Assembly: GCA_029379385.1 (NCBI GenBank)
Contig: CM055612.1
Location: forward strand, 62,001 to 126,000
DNA from: Quillaja saponaria
Taxonomy: Eukaryota; Streptophyta; Magnoliopsida; Fabales; Quillajaceae
Direction: 5' to 3'
DNA: 64,000 nt
Of this stretch, positions 1 through 10,101 are shown in pieces (the first letter of the stretch is position 1; every line of letters begins with the position of its first letter). Below the pieces are notes generated by a model. It was not told the origin of the DNA. It worked only from the letters and a program-made list of their open reading frames with translations, and searched no databases. The position numbers were made by a program, and so were the translations under genes.

Positions 1-1035
1 AATGCTATTGCTAGCTTACATATATAAATACATGTGCATCTCTATATATAGTATTGTCTTTCTAATTATTACACACCAAGAATAAGCCACTAACAGGCTA
101 TGCTAATTTATCACTTATATATAGTATCACTTCATTAATTTTTTTTCTCGTTAACATTCCTACATTCTTTGATCGTGAATCTAATCACGTTTACGTCTAA
201 AAAATGATACGATTATTGATCATCTCAAAAGAGAGACTCCAAAATTTACGCATTTAACTTCTTCCTAAAATTACAATTCACTTACAACTCCACAATTAAT
301 TTTCTTCATCATTGTTGTATTTTTGCATACCCTGTATCTCTTACCAAAGTCTAGTTGTCCTTTGTTCGACATGTTGGAATTGACGTTAGCCCTAAATCCA
401 ACTACTATCTAAAACCAGTTAAAGGGTATATGGTCCAACCCGAAACTGACCTGAACTCTTACTTGACCCAGCCCTAAAATCAGGCCCAACCCAAAACTTC
501 CATCCTAACTCCAAAGTCGGCGGAAGGTCCAAACTTCATAGACTGACCAGAAACAAAACCCAAAATGTACTCTATCGTGAGGTTTTTTATAACGTGAAGG
601 TGAAGAATCAGAATCAGAATCAGAATCAGAAATAAAAATAAGTGTCCAGTAACAAAGAATTACAACAATTCCAATTGACTTGTGCATGCAAGAGTAGTAC
701 TCAAGCTACCTCAAGACTTGTGTAATATCTGTAACATTAATTAAATCGTTTAGGCCGCCATTTCAATGTTTTTCAAACATCTCTTTCGTCTGTCTCAAGC
801 ACAAATCTTCACCTGCCGTCTGCTTCTTATTAGGGCAAAGCCCTTATTATCTGTCTCTAGCTATCCAGTGACGTGTCCACACGCTTAGCTGAAAATTTGT
901 ACTATATCCAAATTCAACGATAAGCAAGCAGACAAACCACTATATATAGCAAGTACCATATGCTAATTTAACAACAACATCTTCATCGTGATTCCCAAAA
1001 TTATTCCAATAATCTAAATCCCACATCCATCAACA
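1..1035 (+). promoter_or_regulatory. Upstream region of pectinesterase copy 1
   Basis: No gene is visible here. The stretch holds a short hexanucleotide array at 605-630 (four GAATCA units; three in copy 2) and a TATA-like TATATATAG at 941-949, about 95 bp before the start codon, which fits a plant core promoter. The rest is AT-rich sequence shared with 55018-56046. Confidence 0.55.
605..630. repeat. (GAATCA)4 hexanucleotide microsatellite
   Basis: Four GAATCA units in tandem. The matching array in copy 2 (55622-55639) has three units. This length polymorphism can tell the two copies apart. Confidence 0.9.
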
Positions 1036-2210
1036 ATGGCTGCTTACTGTTTCTTTATTGTCTTTGTTGCTCTTTCTACTTTGTTGGTCAACTCTGAAGC
1101 AAAACTGATCATTAGGGTAGATCAGTCCGGCAAGGGAGACTACATGAAAATACAAGAAGCGATCGATGCAGTGCCGTCAAATAACCAAGAACCTGTTTAT
1201 ATAAAAATCAATCCCGGAGTTTATGAAGAAAAAGTTGTAGTCCCTGTTGATAAGCCCTTTATTATTCTGAGTGGTTCAAAGGCAGCTAACACAATCATAA
1301 CATGGAATGAAAGCGGGGAGATTTTTGAGTGTCCTACTTTCTCTGTGTTGGCTTCTGATTTTGTAGCTCAATACCTAACTATTCAGAATACGTATGGTCC
1401 CGGTGCCAAAGCAGTTGCATTAAGAGTTTCGGGTGATAGGGTTACTTTTTCTGGGTGTAGAATTTTGTCTCATCAGGATACACTACTGGATGACAATGGG
1501 AGACATTACTACGTTAATTGTTATATTGAAGGAGACACTGACTTCATTTGTGGAAATGCAGCTTCTCTATTTGAGGTAATCATCCAACTTATAAGAAAAA
1601 TAAGTTTATTTTCTTGGGAATATTCATTAAGCTATAGAAAATTAATTACAAAATTTGGAGTTTTGCAGAAATGCCATTTGCATTCAGTTTCAGAAAGAGG
1701 TGGAGCTATCACAGCCCAACGAAGGGTGTCAGCTGATGAGGACACGGGCTTCACCTTTGTGAATTGCAAAATCAGTGGCGTGAAGAGTGGCAGTGCAGTG
1801 CTTGGAAGGCCATGGGGTTCTTATTCTAAGGTCGTGTTTGCCTTCACTTACATGTCAAATGCAATTCTACCCCAGGGTTGGGATGATTGGAGAGACTCAG
1901 CCAAACAAAAGTATATATATATATATAGTCTTCTTTTTAACTCAATTTTTCAGAATCCTATCATATACAAAAATTACTTGAACTGAAATTAACTTACTTT
2001 AATTGCAGTACTGTGTACTATGGGGAATACAAATGTTATGGACCCGGAGCCATTACAAAGACAAGGGTAGAATGGTCACGAAATCTTTCAACCCAGGAAG
2101 CACAGCCATTTTTGAGCAAAGACTTGATAAATGGTAAAAGTTGGATTACCCTTGCACCGACCAGCTCCAAGAATTCCACCAGCGCAGGCAATATTAATGG
2201 CGGACACTAA
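1036..2210 (+). CDS. Pectinesterase (PME11-like, no pro-region), copy 1
   Basis: Three exons, 1036-1575, 1669-1910 and 2009-2210, join in phase into 327 residues. The first intron begins GTAATC after FE and the second GTATAT; both end in TTGCAG or TGCAG. The enzyme de-esterifies cell-wall homogalacturonan. It starts with a hydrophobic signal peptide (about residues 1-22, ending NSEA) and has no inhibitory pro-domain, so it is a type-II-like short PME. Family motifs are in order: GVYEEKV, AVALR, QDTL, DFICG (catalytic Asp present, Cys where DFIFG usually has Phe), LGRPWG (catalytic Arg) and YYGEYKCYGPGA. The layout most resembles Arabidopsis PME11. It differs from copy 2 by Tyr120 instead of His. 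The frame is intact. Confidence 0.93.
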
Positions 2211-2989
2211 TCAACAGAGATCATGGTTCATGCATTGCTGTACATAAGCCATGTAATTGCAATAGAGCTAGCCATTCATTTAAAGGGCCCCACCTTATTC
2301 CCTTATTATTTTTTATTACTGTTAATTAAGATGACGTAGGCCTGAGTCCTTGTCAACATTATTATTTTCTCAATTAATAATATCAAGAGATTCATTTATA
2401 TCTAAAGATTATAAGACTTTAGATTATTATTTATCTCTTAAAATCTTAATTAATTGGTATGGCAAAAAATTAAATAACATAAGGACAATTTTTGTATATT
2501 AAATTTTTTCTGTTCAATCAATCTAATATCGAATTTTTTGATTTTAAGATTTTTATTACTTTTGGTCGGTTCAACTACTAAAATAATTTTTAAGTTCAAT
2601 CCAATTCAATTTGTTAAAATTATTTTAATTCAATCCAATCCAATCCAATTTATTATCTTATAGAAGGACTATCCAATCCAAACCAATTTTAAAGAATATA
2701 AAACAAAAGTTTATATACTAAATAAATTTTTTTAACGAGTGTCCAATTAATACTTGATAAGGTATAATAAATATAAGTTTTTGAATTTAAAATATTTAAA
2801 AATAAAAAATTATTTAATATATAATATTGAAATCATGATCAACTATTATAATTAATAATATTAAATTTATATATTTAACACGTTAAGCATCTATTAAAAA
2901 AATCCATACTAACTACTCACAATAAAAAAGAAGGTGCAATTACTATAGTGCCTTAGGGGAGAGGCTATGTGGGCCTATGATTTTGGGCT
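2211..2989. other. AT-rich 3' flank of pectinesterase copy 1
   Basis: AT-rich sequence without a supported gene. It is shared with 57222-58002 but with more small indels than the coding part. A short polypyrimidine-rich repeat of TCCAATCCAA type occurs near 2630-2690. No promoter or RNA gene is recognisable. Confidence 0.6.
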
Positions 2990-3051
2990 TTTGCTGAAGT
3001 GCCATTTGAGTTTCAGAAAGAGGTGGTGCCTATCATGGCCGGACGAAGGGT
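2990..3051 (+). pseudogene. Decayed pectinesterase exon-2 fragment, left half
   Basis: The stretch from TGCTGAAGTGCCATTTGAG through GAAAGAGGTGG to GGACGAAGGG matches the start of pectinesterase exon 2 (1663-1730: the acceptor region, KCHLHS, SERGGAI, QRR) with small indels. The remainder of the fragment resumes after the MULE at 10106-10180. It is an old relic of a further PME copy that was already decayed before the block duplicated, because copy 2 carries the same decayed version at 58001-58117. The MULE is inserted inside it. Confidence 0.8.
3038..3051. repeat. MULE flanking direct repeat, left (target-site duplication)
   Basis: GCCGGACGAAGGGT occurs here immediately before the left terminus and again at 10106-10119 after the right terminus. 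It occurs once at the empty site in copy 2 (58047-58060). MULEs typically duplicate 8-11 bp, usually 9, so the 13-14 bp match is longer than expected and may include chance identity. On the right side four extra bases (GTCC) lie between the terminal repeat and this copy. Confidence 0.85.
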
Positions 3052-3324
3052 TTTTGGACAAAAGGGTCCAAGTCCCAAAAAATTTGGCTAAAATAGTAAA
3101 TTTTTTACCATAATAGCCAAAAGAGGGTAGATGTTGAAACCGTGTTTTGAAAACACGGTTTCAGGGTCCGACCTGGCGTGCCAGGTCGGACCATCGCACA
3201 GGTCACGCACTCGCGCGTCACGCGCGAGTGCAGACCAGTGTTTGTCCCCCGCGGGGCCCGCTGGTCGGCCCCGTGGGGGGCAAAAAAAAGTCTGAAACCG
3301 GCTTTTCAAAAGCCGGTTTCAGAC
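3052..3324 (+). repeat. MULE left terminal inverted repeat with five palindromes
   Basis: From the end inward: a GC-poor outer segment; palindrome A 3136-3162 (GAAACCGTG arms around TTTTGAAAA); B 3165-3192 (GGTCCGACCTGGC arms); C 3207-3231 (GCACTCGCGCG arms around TCA); D 3241-3283 (TTTGTCCCCC-type arms, 16 of 18 paired); E 3290-3324 (17-bp perfect arms beginning GTCTGAAACCGG around one C). Beyond E is half of a further palindrome (GCAGGCTACCC, 3336-3346). The outer 180 bp pairs with the right terminus; further in, the modules are ordered differently. Confidence 0.92.
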
Positions 3325-3348
3325 GCCCTATTTTGCAGGCTACCCTTA

Positions 3349-3478
3349 CCCCCCCCCCCCTCGCGTCGCGCATGCAGGGGCGACCCCCCCCCCCCCCCCC
3401 CCGCGTCGCGCATGCAGGGGCGCCCCCCCCCCCCCCCCCCCCAAATAGCCCGTGGGCGACCCCCCCCCCCCCCCCCCC
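3349..3478 (+). repeat. Poly-C tract array with GCGTCGCGCATGCAGGGG spacers
   Basis: Four C runs (about 3349-3360, 3384-3402, 3423-3442 and 3460-3478) are separated by short spacers. Two of the spacers are near-identical (TCGCGTCGCGCATGCAGGGG). On the other strand these are G runs with short GC-rich linkers. The array sits between the left TIR and the element's TATA box. C-tract lengths in a draft assembly may be inaccurate. Confidence 0.85.
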
Positions 3479-3499
3479 AAATTATAGTCAGTCTCCCCT

Positions 3500-3517
3500 C
3501 CTCTATAAATATAGAGG
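3500..3517 (+). promoter_or_regulatory. Putative MULE core promoter: TATA box in a palindrome
   Basis: CCTCTATAAATATAGAGG is a perfect palindrome containing TATAAATATA. It lies just downstream of the poly-C array. It is followed by a leader with a CTTTCTTTC-type tract and a consensus donor (AAG|GTAAGT) at 3573-3579, so the transposase transcript probably starts about 30 bp downstream and is spliced in its leader. Confidence 0.55.
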
Positions 3518-4833
3518 CAAATACATAAGCAGCTTCATTTCACCACCTTCATCTTCTTTCTTTCGATTTACAAGGTAAGTTATTCAAATTTTAATTTTAA
3601 AAATTTATTTTTATTAATTAAATTAAATTATTTTCTTATTAAAAAATTTATTATGTATACTATTTAATTTATATTATTTATATAAATTAGTGATATTTAC
3701 TTATTAATTATTTAAATTACGTATATTATTAGAAATTTTAAAAAGAAAATATAAATATAAATTATACAAATTATTTAATGTAACACGATATATATGTTTT
3801 GTTATTCTAAATTTATTTATGTTTTGTTTAGGATTATTGTTGAAATCACGTTGCCGGTATTGGTACTTTTTGCTCATTTGCTTCTTACCTGGTAAGTCAT
3901 AAAGTTATATTTATTTTATAGAAAGTTATATTTATTATTATTATATGCATGTATCTATATTTACAGTAGTTTTATATTATAATTGTTGAAATATTAATTT
4001 TTATTATTTGTTATAATTAAAAATTTGTTGTAATTGTAATTATTATGATAATTGTAATAATTAGTATATTTATGACATGATAAATTATTAACTTTTTAAT
4101 TCACATATTAATAAATAATATTTATAAGTTTAAAATAGTAATTATGTGACACTTAATTAAATTAGTAATTTTGTGACGTTTAAATTAATTAGTAATTTTG
4201 TTTGCCTTAAAATAATAATTTAATGAGTTTTGAAATAAATAATAATTTTTGTATTTGCATGTTTTAATGTAATTAATATATTTATTAGTAATTTTGATAA
4301 TTTTAAATTAGTTAGTAATTTTGATAGTTTTAAATTAATTAATATATTTTAAACTAAAATATAAATTATTTAATTCATAATAATTTTGGTAAGTAATATA
4401 CCTATGATAAAATGTGATTTTATTATTGTGTTAGTATTCGTAATTTTATTTAAAAATTTGTGACTAATTTATAAATAAATTTTATTTGGGGAAATTTATA
4501 GTAATATATTTATGATAAATATATAATTTGACTATTTGTATGATTTGATATTTATAGATATTATATTTATGTTTTAATATGTAATGAGATTTTTTATAAA
4601 TATATTTGAATATAATTAATTATGTTAAGTAATATATTTATGTTATAATTATGGTAAGTAATACACCTATGATAAAAAGTGATTTTATTATTTTGTAAGA
4701 AATAGTAATTTTATTTTATAATTTGTGTATTATAATAGTAAATTATAATATGAGTATTATAATTTGAATCATTTACTATTAGTAGTTGTCTATAGTTAAT
4801 CTATGAAAATACTGTGAATTCATTAACAATATA
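3518..4833 (+). other. MULE 5' leader and leader introns, AT-rich
   Basis: No coding sequence is visible. Two consensus donors (GTAAGT near 3574 and 3892) bracket a short exon-like GC-richer stretch (about 3832-3891). A plausible acceptor (TTTTGAAG) lies near 4870, just before the second in-frame ATG of the transposase. The stretch reads as a spliced leader with AT-rich introns. Confidence 0.45.
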
Positions 4834-6981
4834 ATGAGGAAATTTTATAATATTTTAAAGATTTTTGAAGGTGCAAGTTTGATAATGGAAGAAATTGGAA
4901 TTATGTGTTACATTAATGGTGAGCTGCGTACTGGTTCGAACGGGCTTGAATACGATTCAGGTCCCGTTAAGTGCATTCGTGTACCCAAGCGTATCAAGTA
5001 TGCAGAGTTTCATGCTCGTTTATGCAAGTCTTTAAAGGTTGATAGAAGAAGAGAGTACCTGACTATAATTTGTCGATGTCTGAGTACTATAAATAATTCA
5101 ACCCACTATAGTCCGGTTGCAGTAGCTGATGATGAGGACTTGTACAGCATGTTACAGCATGCCAGTGCGCAAGGCCCTGGATTTATTTTAGAGATTTATT
5201 TACATAGGCACGCACTTCATGATGAGTCTCTGTCTCGTGTTCAGAGTCACAACACACTTGACCCGATTCCTGAAAACATATTCATGGAATCTCCCACCAG
5301 TAGGCGCCAATACGATCAGCTCAGTTCTCATGTTGCAGGAGAGGCATCAGCATCTCTTAGGCCGTATTCACCTATTACTGACTCAGAAGCGCCTGGAGAA
5401 GATATTGGCGATGGAGAAGATATCCCTGATTTGAACGTTGATCCGCATTTTAACATTGAAGTGGATGATGATGATATTATCGAGGCTCCTGAAGAAGATT
5501 TATTTGCCGAATATGTGCCGAATCCCTTTTACACGGACGTGAACATTGCCGGGGCACGTGCCGTAAATCCTGTTATTGTTCCAAATGCACAATGGGAGTT
5601 GCATAATGAATTTTACAATGGCATGTTGTTCAGCACGAAGGCCGAGTTAAAAAATACTATTAAATACTGGCACATTATGAACCACGTGGCTTTCGTAGTC
5701 GTTGAGTCCAAAAAGGACACATGGGATATCAGGTGTAAGCTCCACGAACAGGGATGCAAGTGGAGGTTGCGAGGACATTTTAGTAAAAAATTTGAAAAGT
5801 TTCAGATTACGAAATTGGATGTCGCTCACAGCTGTGTTTACAGTGGAATGACTCAGGATCATTATAATCTGGACAAGGGGATCATTGCTGAATATATCAA
5901 AAATACTATCAATGAAGACCCAACTACACCAGGAGCTGTGTTGCTTACAATGATAAAAGATCACTTCCATTATAGTCCAAGTTTGAGCAAAATATTCAAA
6001 GCGAAGAAGAAAGCAATAAATCTTGTGTTTGGTAATTGGGAGGAATCCTACAATGAGCTTCCCAGATATTTAAATGCACTTTGTGTCACTAATCCCGGCA
6101 CGCGTTTCGAATGGAAAGTGAACCCAACTAATCATCCTGGACAAGTTATTTTTCAACGAGTATTCTGGATTTTTCAACGGAAATTTGATAAATATTTCAA
6201 AAAGTTTGTTCAGTTGGACTCTGAGTATGCTGCATGGATTGGTAGAATTCCTTTGGAGCAGTGGGCATTGGCACATGATGGAGGTCACCGCTTTGACTTC
6301 ATGACCACAAACTTGGGGGAGTGTATGAACAATGTCTTGAAGGGAGCGCGACAAGTCCCAATCACTGCACTGGTGCGGTTGACATTTTACCGGTGTGTCA
6401 AATATTTCGTGGAACATCGGGCGTACATTAATGCTCAACTTGGTGCTGGCAATCAATACACAACCGACACTATAGAAAAAATCCAAAATTGGGCAGAGAG
6501 AGCAGGTGGACACGAGTTGAGACAGTTTCATACCGGTTTGGGGATAATTGAAATAAAGACTCAATTTCGTGGATGGCAAGCCCGAAAGGGCGGCAACCAG
6601 CATACTGTGCGTTTAAATGAAAGAACGTGCACATGCAATAAACCCCAGCAATACATTCTCCCATGCTCACATGTTATAGCAGCTTGTGCAAGCATGCATC
6701 TGAACTATACCGACTTTATTGGAGAGTGGTATAAACTGAGAAATCAGGAGCTTGTATACACTCCACAATTCAACCCAGTGATGCACGATGACTATTGGCC
6801 AGAATTCCAGTTCCCCCATGTGGTTCCTGACATGTCCAAATTGCGAAAGAAGGGTAGGCCGAAAACACATCGATTTCATAATGAGATGGACATTACAGAG
6901 TCCTCGAGGCAACTTAGGTGTGGTTTATGTAGGCAGGAAGGACACAATCGTAAAAATTGTCCTAACATTACACGATATTAA
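4834..6981 (+). CDS. MULE transposase (MuDR-type) lacking the catalytic core
   Basis: The 715-codon frame has a PB1-like N-terminal segment (about 20-125), an acidic linker (about 185-225), the MuDR N-terminal domain (about 255-420, with DIRCKLHEQGCKWRLRG), the C-terminal half of the transposase (DGGHRFDFMTTN, ITALVRLTFYR), a SWIM zinc finger (CTC...PCSH, about 597-615) and a CCHC knuckle (CGLCRQEGHNRKNC). The family's catalytic segment, with its SIDGTHLYG and D-rich core of about 150 residues, is missing: FQRVFWIFQ passes straight into RKFDKYF. The junction carries an 11-bp direct repeat (ATTTTTCAACG at 6148 and 6169). The frame stays open, so a DNA-binding but inactive protein is possible. 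An ATG at 4885 is the likelier start. Confidence 0.9.
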   Translation: MRKFYNILKIFEGASLIMEEIGIMCYINGELRTGSNGLEYDSGPVKCIRVPKRIKYAEFHARLCKSLKVDRRREYLTIICRCLSTINNSTHYSPVAVADDEDLYSMLQHASAQGPGFILEIYLHRHALHDESLSRVQSHNTLDPIPENIFMESPTSRRQYDQLSSHVAGEASASLRPYSPITDSEAPGEDIGDGEDIPDLNVDPHFNIEVDDDDIIEAPEEDLFAEYVPNPFYTDVNIAGARAVNPVIVPNAQWELHNEFYNGMLFSTKAELKNTIKYWHIMNHVAFVVVESKKDTWDIRCKLHEQGCKWRLRGHFSKKFEKFQITKLDVAHSCVYSGMTQDHYNLDKGIIAEYIKNTINEDPTTPGAVLLTMIKDHFHYSPSLSKIFKAKKKAINLVFGNWEESYNELPRYLNALCVTNPGTRFEWKVNPTNHPGQVIFQRVFWIFQRKFDKYFKKFVQLDSEYAAWIGRIPLEQWALAHDGGHRFDFMTTNLGECMNNVLKGARQVPITALVRLTFYRCVKYFVEHRAYINAQLGAGNQYTTDTIEKIQNWAERAGGHELRQFHTGLGIIEIKTQFRGWQARKGGNQHTVRLNERTCTCNKPQQYILPCSHVIAACASMHLNYTDFIGEWYKLRNQELVYTPQFNPVMHDDYWPEFQFPHVVPDMSKLRKKGRPKTHRFHNEMDITESSRQLRCGLCRQEGHNRKNCPNITRY

Positions 6982-7180
6982 AAGACAAGTTCCATTATCG
7001 CACTCTTTACTTTAATGTAAGAGTTTTCCTATTTATGTATTTGTTTCTACTTTTTTATTATGTAGATATTAGGTATTATGTCCCCCACATGTCATGTAAA
7101 ATTATTTTGACATTAATAAACATTATTGTCGTGTATGCATATTAACATTATAGACTGTTTGTCTTTTGTTATGCAGATTC

Positions 7181-9275
7181 ATGGATCCCGTTGCCCCAGT
7201 AGATGTTTCAGTCCTTAGATTACACGATAGCCATCGATCCGTTAGAGTTTTCGCGGATCACGAGGTTTGTAATTAACAAATCAAATTACTATAAATAATT
7301 TTTCGGGGAAATTTTATTAGCGAAAATGTTCTTACTAATATGTTTTTGGCAATTTAGAGCGAGGCCTATGTCCTCAGATGCCGTCGGAGGGAGGCGGTGT
7401 TCGGCCGAGAACTTCTTAATAATATTAATAATATTAATCCTCGAGTATTGGAGTACATGACCATGGCAGGTTTTGGCGGTGTGATCAGGGTGGGGTTTAT
7501 TTCGCTTGATTGGCACCTTGTGACAGCTTTAGTAGAGCGATGGAGGCCAGAGACTCACACATTTCATCTGCCACACGGTGAAGCCACCATCACACTACAG
7601 GATGTTAGTATTCTGTTCGGTTTACCTGTTGACGGTGAGCCTGTCTCTGGCCTAGTTGGTGCTGACGTCGCAACTGAGTGCGAGCGATTATTGGGAATTG
7701 TGCCCCCTGCTACAGCTGTTAAGGGTAACACATTGAAAATGAGCTGGTTAGGATTGACATTTCAGAATTTTCCAGCCGATGGTGATGACATTACAGCGCA
7801 GAGATATGCACGAGCTTATATATTACAGCTGATGGGTGGATTGTTGTTCACCAGTAAGACGAGTACACATGTGCACATTTGTTTCTTATCTCTGTTGGAA
7901 AACCTATATGCCGCAGGACAGTACAGCTGGGGGAGTGCCTCCCTGGCATGGTTGTACAGGGAGATGTGTCATGCCACTCACCTTGATGCTTCTGAAATTG
8001 CTGGACCTTTGATATTACTCTAGGTATGGGCATGGGAGCGACTACCATTTCTCGCACCGAGGAGGGAGACAGACATTCCGTGGGATAATCTTTGTCCTTT
8101 AGGCGCGAGGTTTGTAAAATTATTAGTTTTATGCATTTGGCTACTAGGATGTGTGGTACGTAAATGACTTGTAATTAACATTTTTAATTACTTCCAGGTG
8201 GAGAGTAAAGTTCAAAGTAACTCAAATCGGCCATAATGTGGTGTCTTGGTATAGAGAGATGCTGGACAGGATGTCATCAGACCAGGTAATTACAAGTGTA
8301 TCTTATATCAACAAGTTATTTAACAATGACATGTTTCAAGGTTTTATTTATTAAAACATTGACACAGTTTTTGGATTGCAGTTCATATCATTACCCTACA
8401 TTGATGATGGGGTGAGACACCTGATACCAGACTATTGTTATCGAGACCAGCATATTTGGGGTGCTAAAGTACCCTTAATATGTTTTCATATTGTTGAGTA
8501 TCAGAAAGTGGATAGGGTAATGCATCAGTTTGGATATCAACAACCTATACCAGAAAACCCTACTGACATTGAGGCCGATCAAACCTTGCACAAATTTGAT
8601 CTTCGGGGACGGGGCGTCACTGACTACCGTTGGCTACATGCTAACCACATAGCCATTTGGGGCATGAGATACAATCTGGTCCAGATAGGTGATGTTCTGG
8701 GAGTTGCACATGGTCATGCTGCTCATACAACAGAGTACAATGAGTGGTATAGACGTATCAGTAGGAGATATCTTACACGAGTTGGTCTTATCCATGCTGA
8801 TCCAGCTCCTTCCCATTCTACTCATTCGACGTCATCATCATCATTGTCATCACAACGTCGCAGACGCAGTAGAACTGATGTCCCTGGACCGTCGGTTTCT
8901 TATGGACGTGTTGATGCTGATGTCCGACCATCAGATGTGTATATTCCATCTCCGGCACATATGTCTCCACCTCCTCCACCTCCTTATATGGCCAGTAGTT
9001 CATCTATGTATCATCAGCTTATGCCGGACTTTGCACTGCAATCAAGCGAGGTTTTTAACTCTCCCATACCGCAGGTGCCATACTTTCAGTATGGTAATAC
9101 ACCTGCATCATATGACCCGGGTATGGGTTCAGGTGTGCAAGCTGAGGAAGGATTTAGCGGTGTTGATGACATACCTCCCTCAGACGATCTTGGTGACAGG
9201 GCTGATGTACCAGCTAGGCGAAACCCGGCAAGGAGGAGAAGACCACGCCCATGTGGTACAGGAGGTCATTTTTAA
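7181..9275 (+). pseudogene. Plant mobile domain (PMD, MAIN/PP7-long-form-like) gene in MULE, premature stop
   Basis: Four exons join in phase: 7181-7264, 7358-8109, 8198-8285 and 8382-9275. The product begins MDPVAPVDVS and contains PMD signatures (HLPHGEATITLQDV, LFGLPVDGEPVSG, LPYIDDGVRHLIPDYC, VEYQKVDRVMHQFG, DYRWLHANH). It ends in a serine/proline-rich tail and a basic RRRRPRP stretch. PMDs are found in MAIN/MAIL-type plant proteins and in transposons. Within exon 2 one TAG at 8021-8023 interrupts LILL-stop-VWAWERLPFLAP, where the family normally has Gln, consistent with CAG to TAG. The frame is otherwise intact, which suggests recent loss. The flanking MULE explains its location. Confidence 0.85.
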
Positions 9276-9780
9276 AATTATCATATATCTTAAATTTATA
9301 AAATATTTTCATATAAATTAAAAAATTAATATATATTTTAAATTTCAAAAATATCATATAATAAAACATTAAAATTAAAAATTTGCCGAATATTTACAAT
9401 AAAAATTTAAAAACTCATTAAACTTTTACAAAGGTCATGATAAAAAATATTTGAAGGTTTGTATGTTTTAATATAATTATTATGTAAAATAAAATAAGCT
9501 AATTTATTAATTAATATGATTATTATCATATATTTTAAGAAAAATTTTAAGAACTCATAAATTTTTATGAAAATTCATCAATTTTTAGTAAGGTAATGAA
9601 ATTTTTTTAAGATTTATATGTTTTAATTGAATTGTTATGTGAAGTAAAACAAATTAATTATGGTGTGAAGTAAAATAAATTATTTATGATATTGGTATAT
9701 TGTAATTTAATTAATATATTAATATAATTAATATATTAATAGGAGAGGGAGAGAAATTACACGATAGGGGTGTGCGGGAG
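9276..9780. other. AT-rich MULE interior, no gene
   Basis: Very AT-rich DNA between the PMD gene and the right terminal repeat. It has no recognisable coding sequence or RNA. Near 9715-9745 a TTAATATATTAATA tract repeats, and the purine-rich GGAGAGGGAGAG and G-run (9742-9800) mirror the C-rich array near the left end. Confidence 0.6.
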
Positions 9781-9808
9781 GGGGGGAAGGGAGGCTGGGA
9801 AATAGGTA

Positions 9809-10101
9809 TGCAGGCTACCCTGCAGTGCTGCAGGGTAGCCTGCAAAATTTGTCCCCCGCGTGGCCGTAGTGGGGGACAAATTTTGGGATGAAACCGGCTT
9901 TTCAAAAGCCGGTTTCATCTTGCACTCGCGCGTCACGCGCGAGTGCGTGACCTGTGCGATGGTCCGACCTGGCACGCCAGGTCGGACCCTGAAACCGTGT
10001 TTTCAAAACACGGTTTCAACATCTACCTTCTTTTGGCTATTATGGTAAAAAATTTATCATTTTGGCCAAATTTTTTGGGACTTGGACCCTTTTGTCCAAA
10101 A
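9809..10101 (-). repeat. MULE right terminal inverted repeat with six palindromes
   Basis: From the outer end inward: A' 9991-10017, B' 9961-9988, C' 9922-9946, E' 9887-9919 (GATGAAACCGG arms around TTTTCAAAA), D' 9844-9884 (14-bp perfect AAAATTTGTCCCCC arms, 13-base loop) and F' 9809-9844 (17-bp perfect arms TGCAGGCTACCCTGCAG). A-C match the left end; D and E are in the opposite order to the left end, and F is complete only here. The arms are perfect or nearly so, which would allow each module to extrude as a hairpin. Confidence 0.92.

Noticed and set aside
505..687. Minus-strand frame with a SDSDSDSD run
   Set aside because: It is a reading of the GAATCA hexanucleotide repeat; unit number differs between the two copies and there is no other coding support.
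3135..3324. Regularly spaced palindromes as a CRISPR-like array
   Set aside because: The repeats differ from one another, the spacers are only 2-14 bp, no cas genes are present, and the genome is a plant; they are parts of transposon ends.
3088..3578. Overlapping proline-rich frames in the MULE left end
   Set aside because: They translate palindromes and poly-C runs; composition alone explains their length, and the frames shift with run length.
8689..9321. 210-codon His/Leu-rich frame overlapping the PMD gene
   Set aside because: It is a shifted reading of PMD exon 4, whose own frame shows the family motifs.
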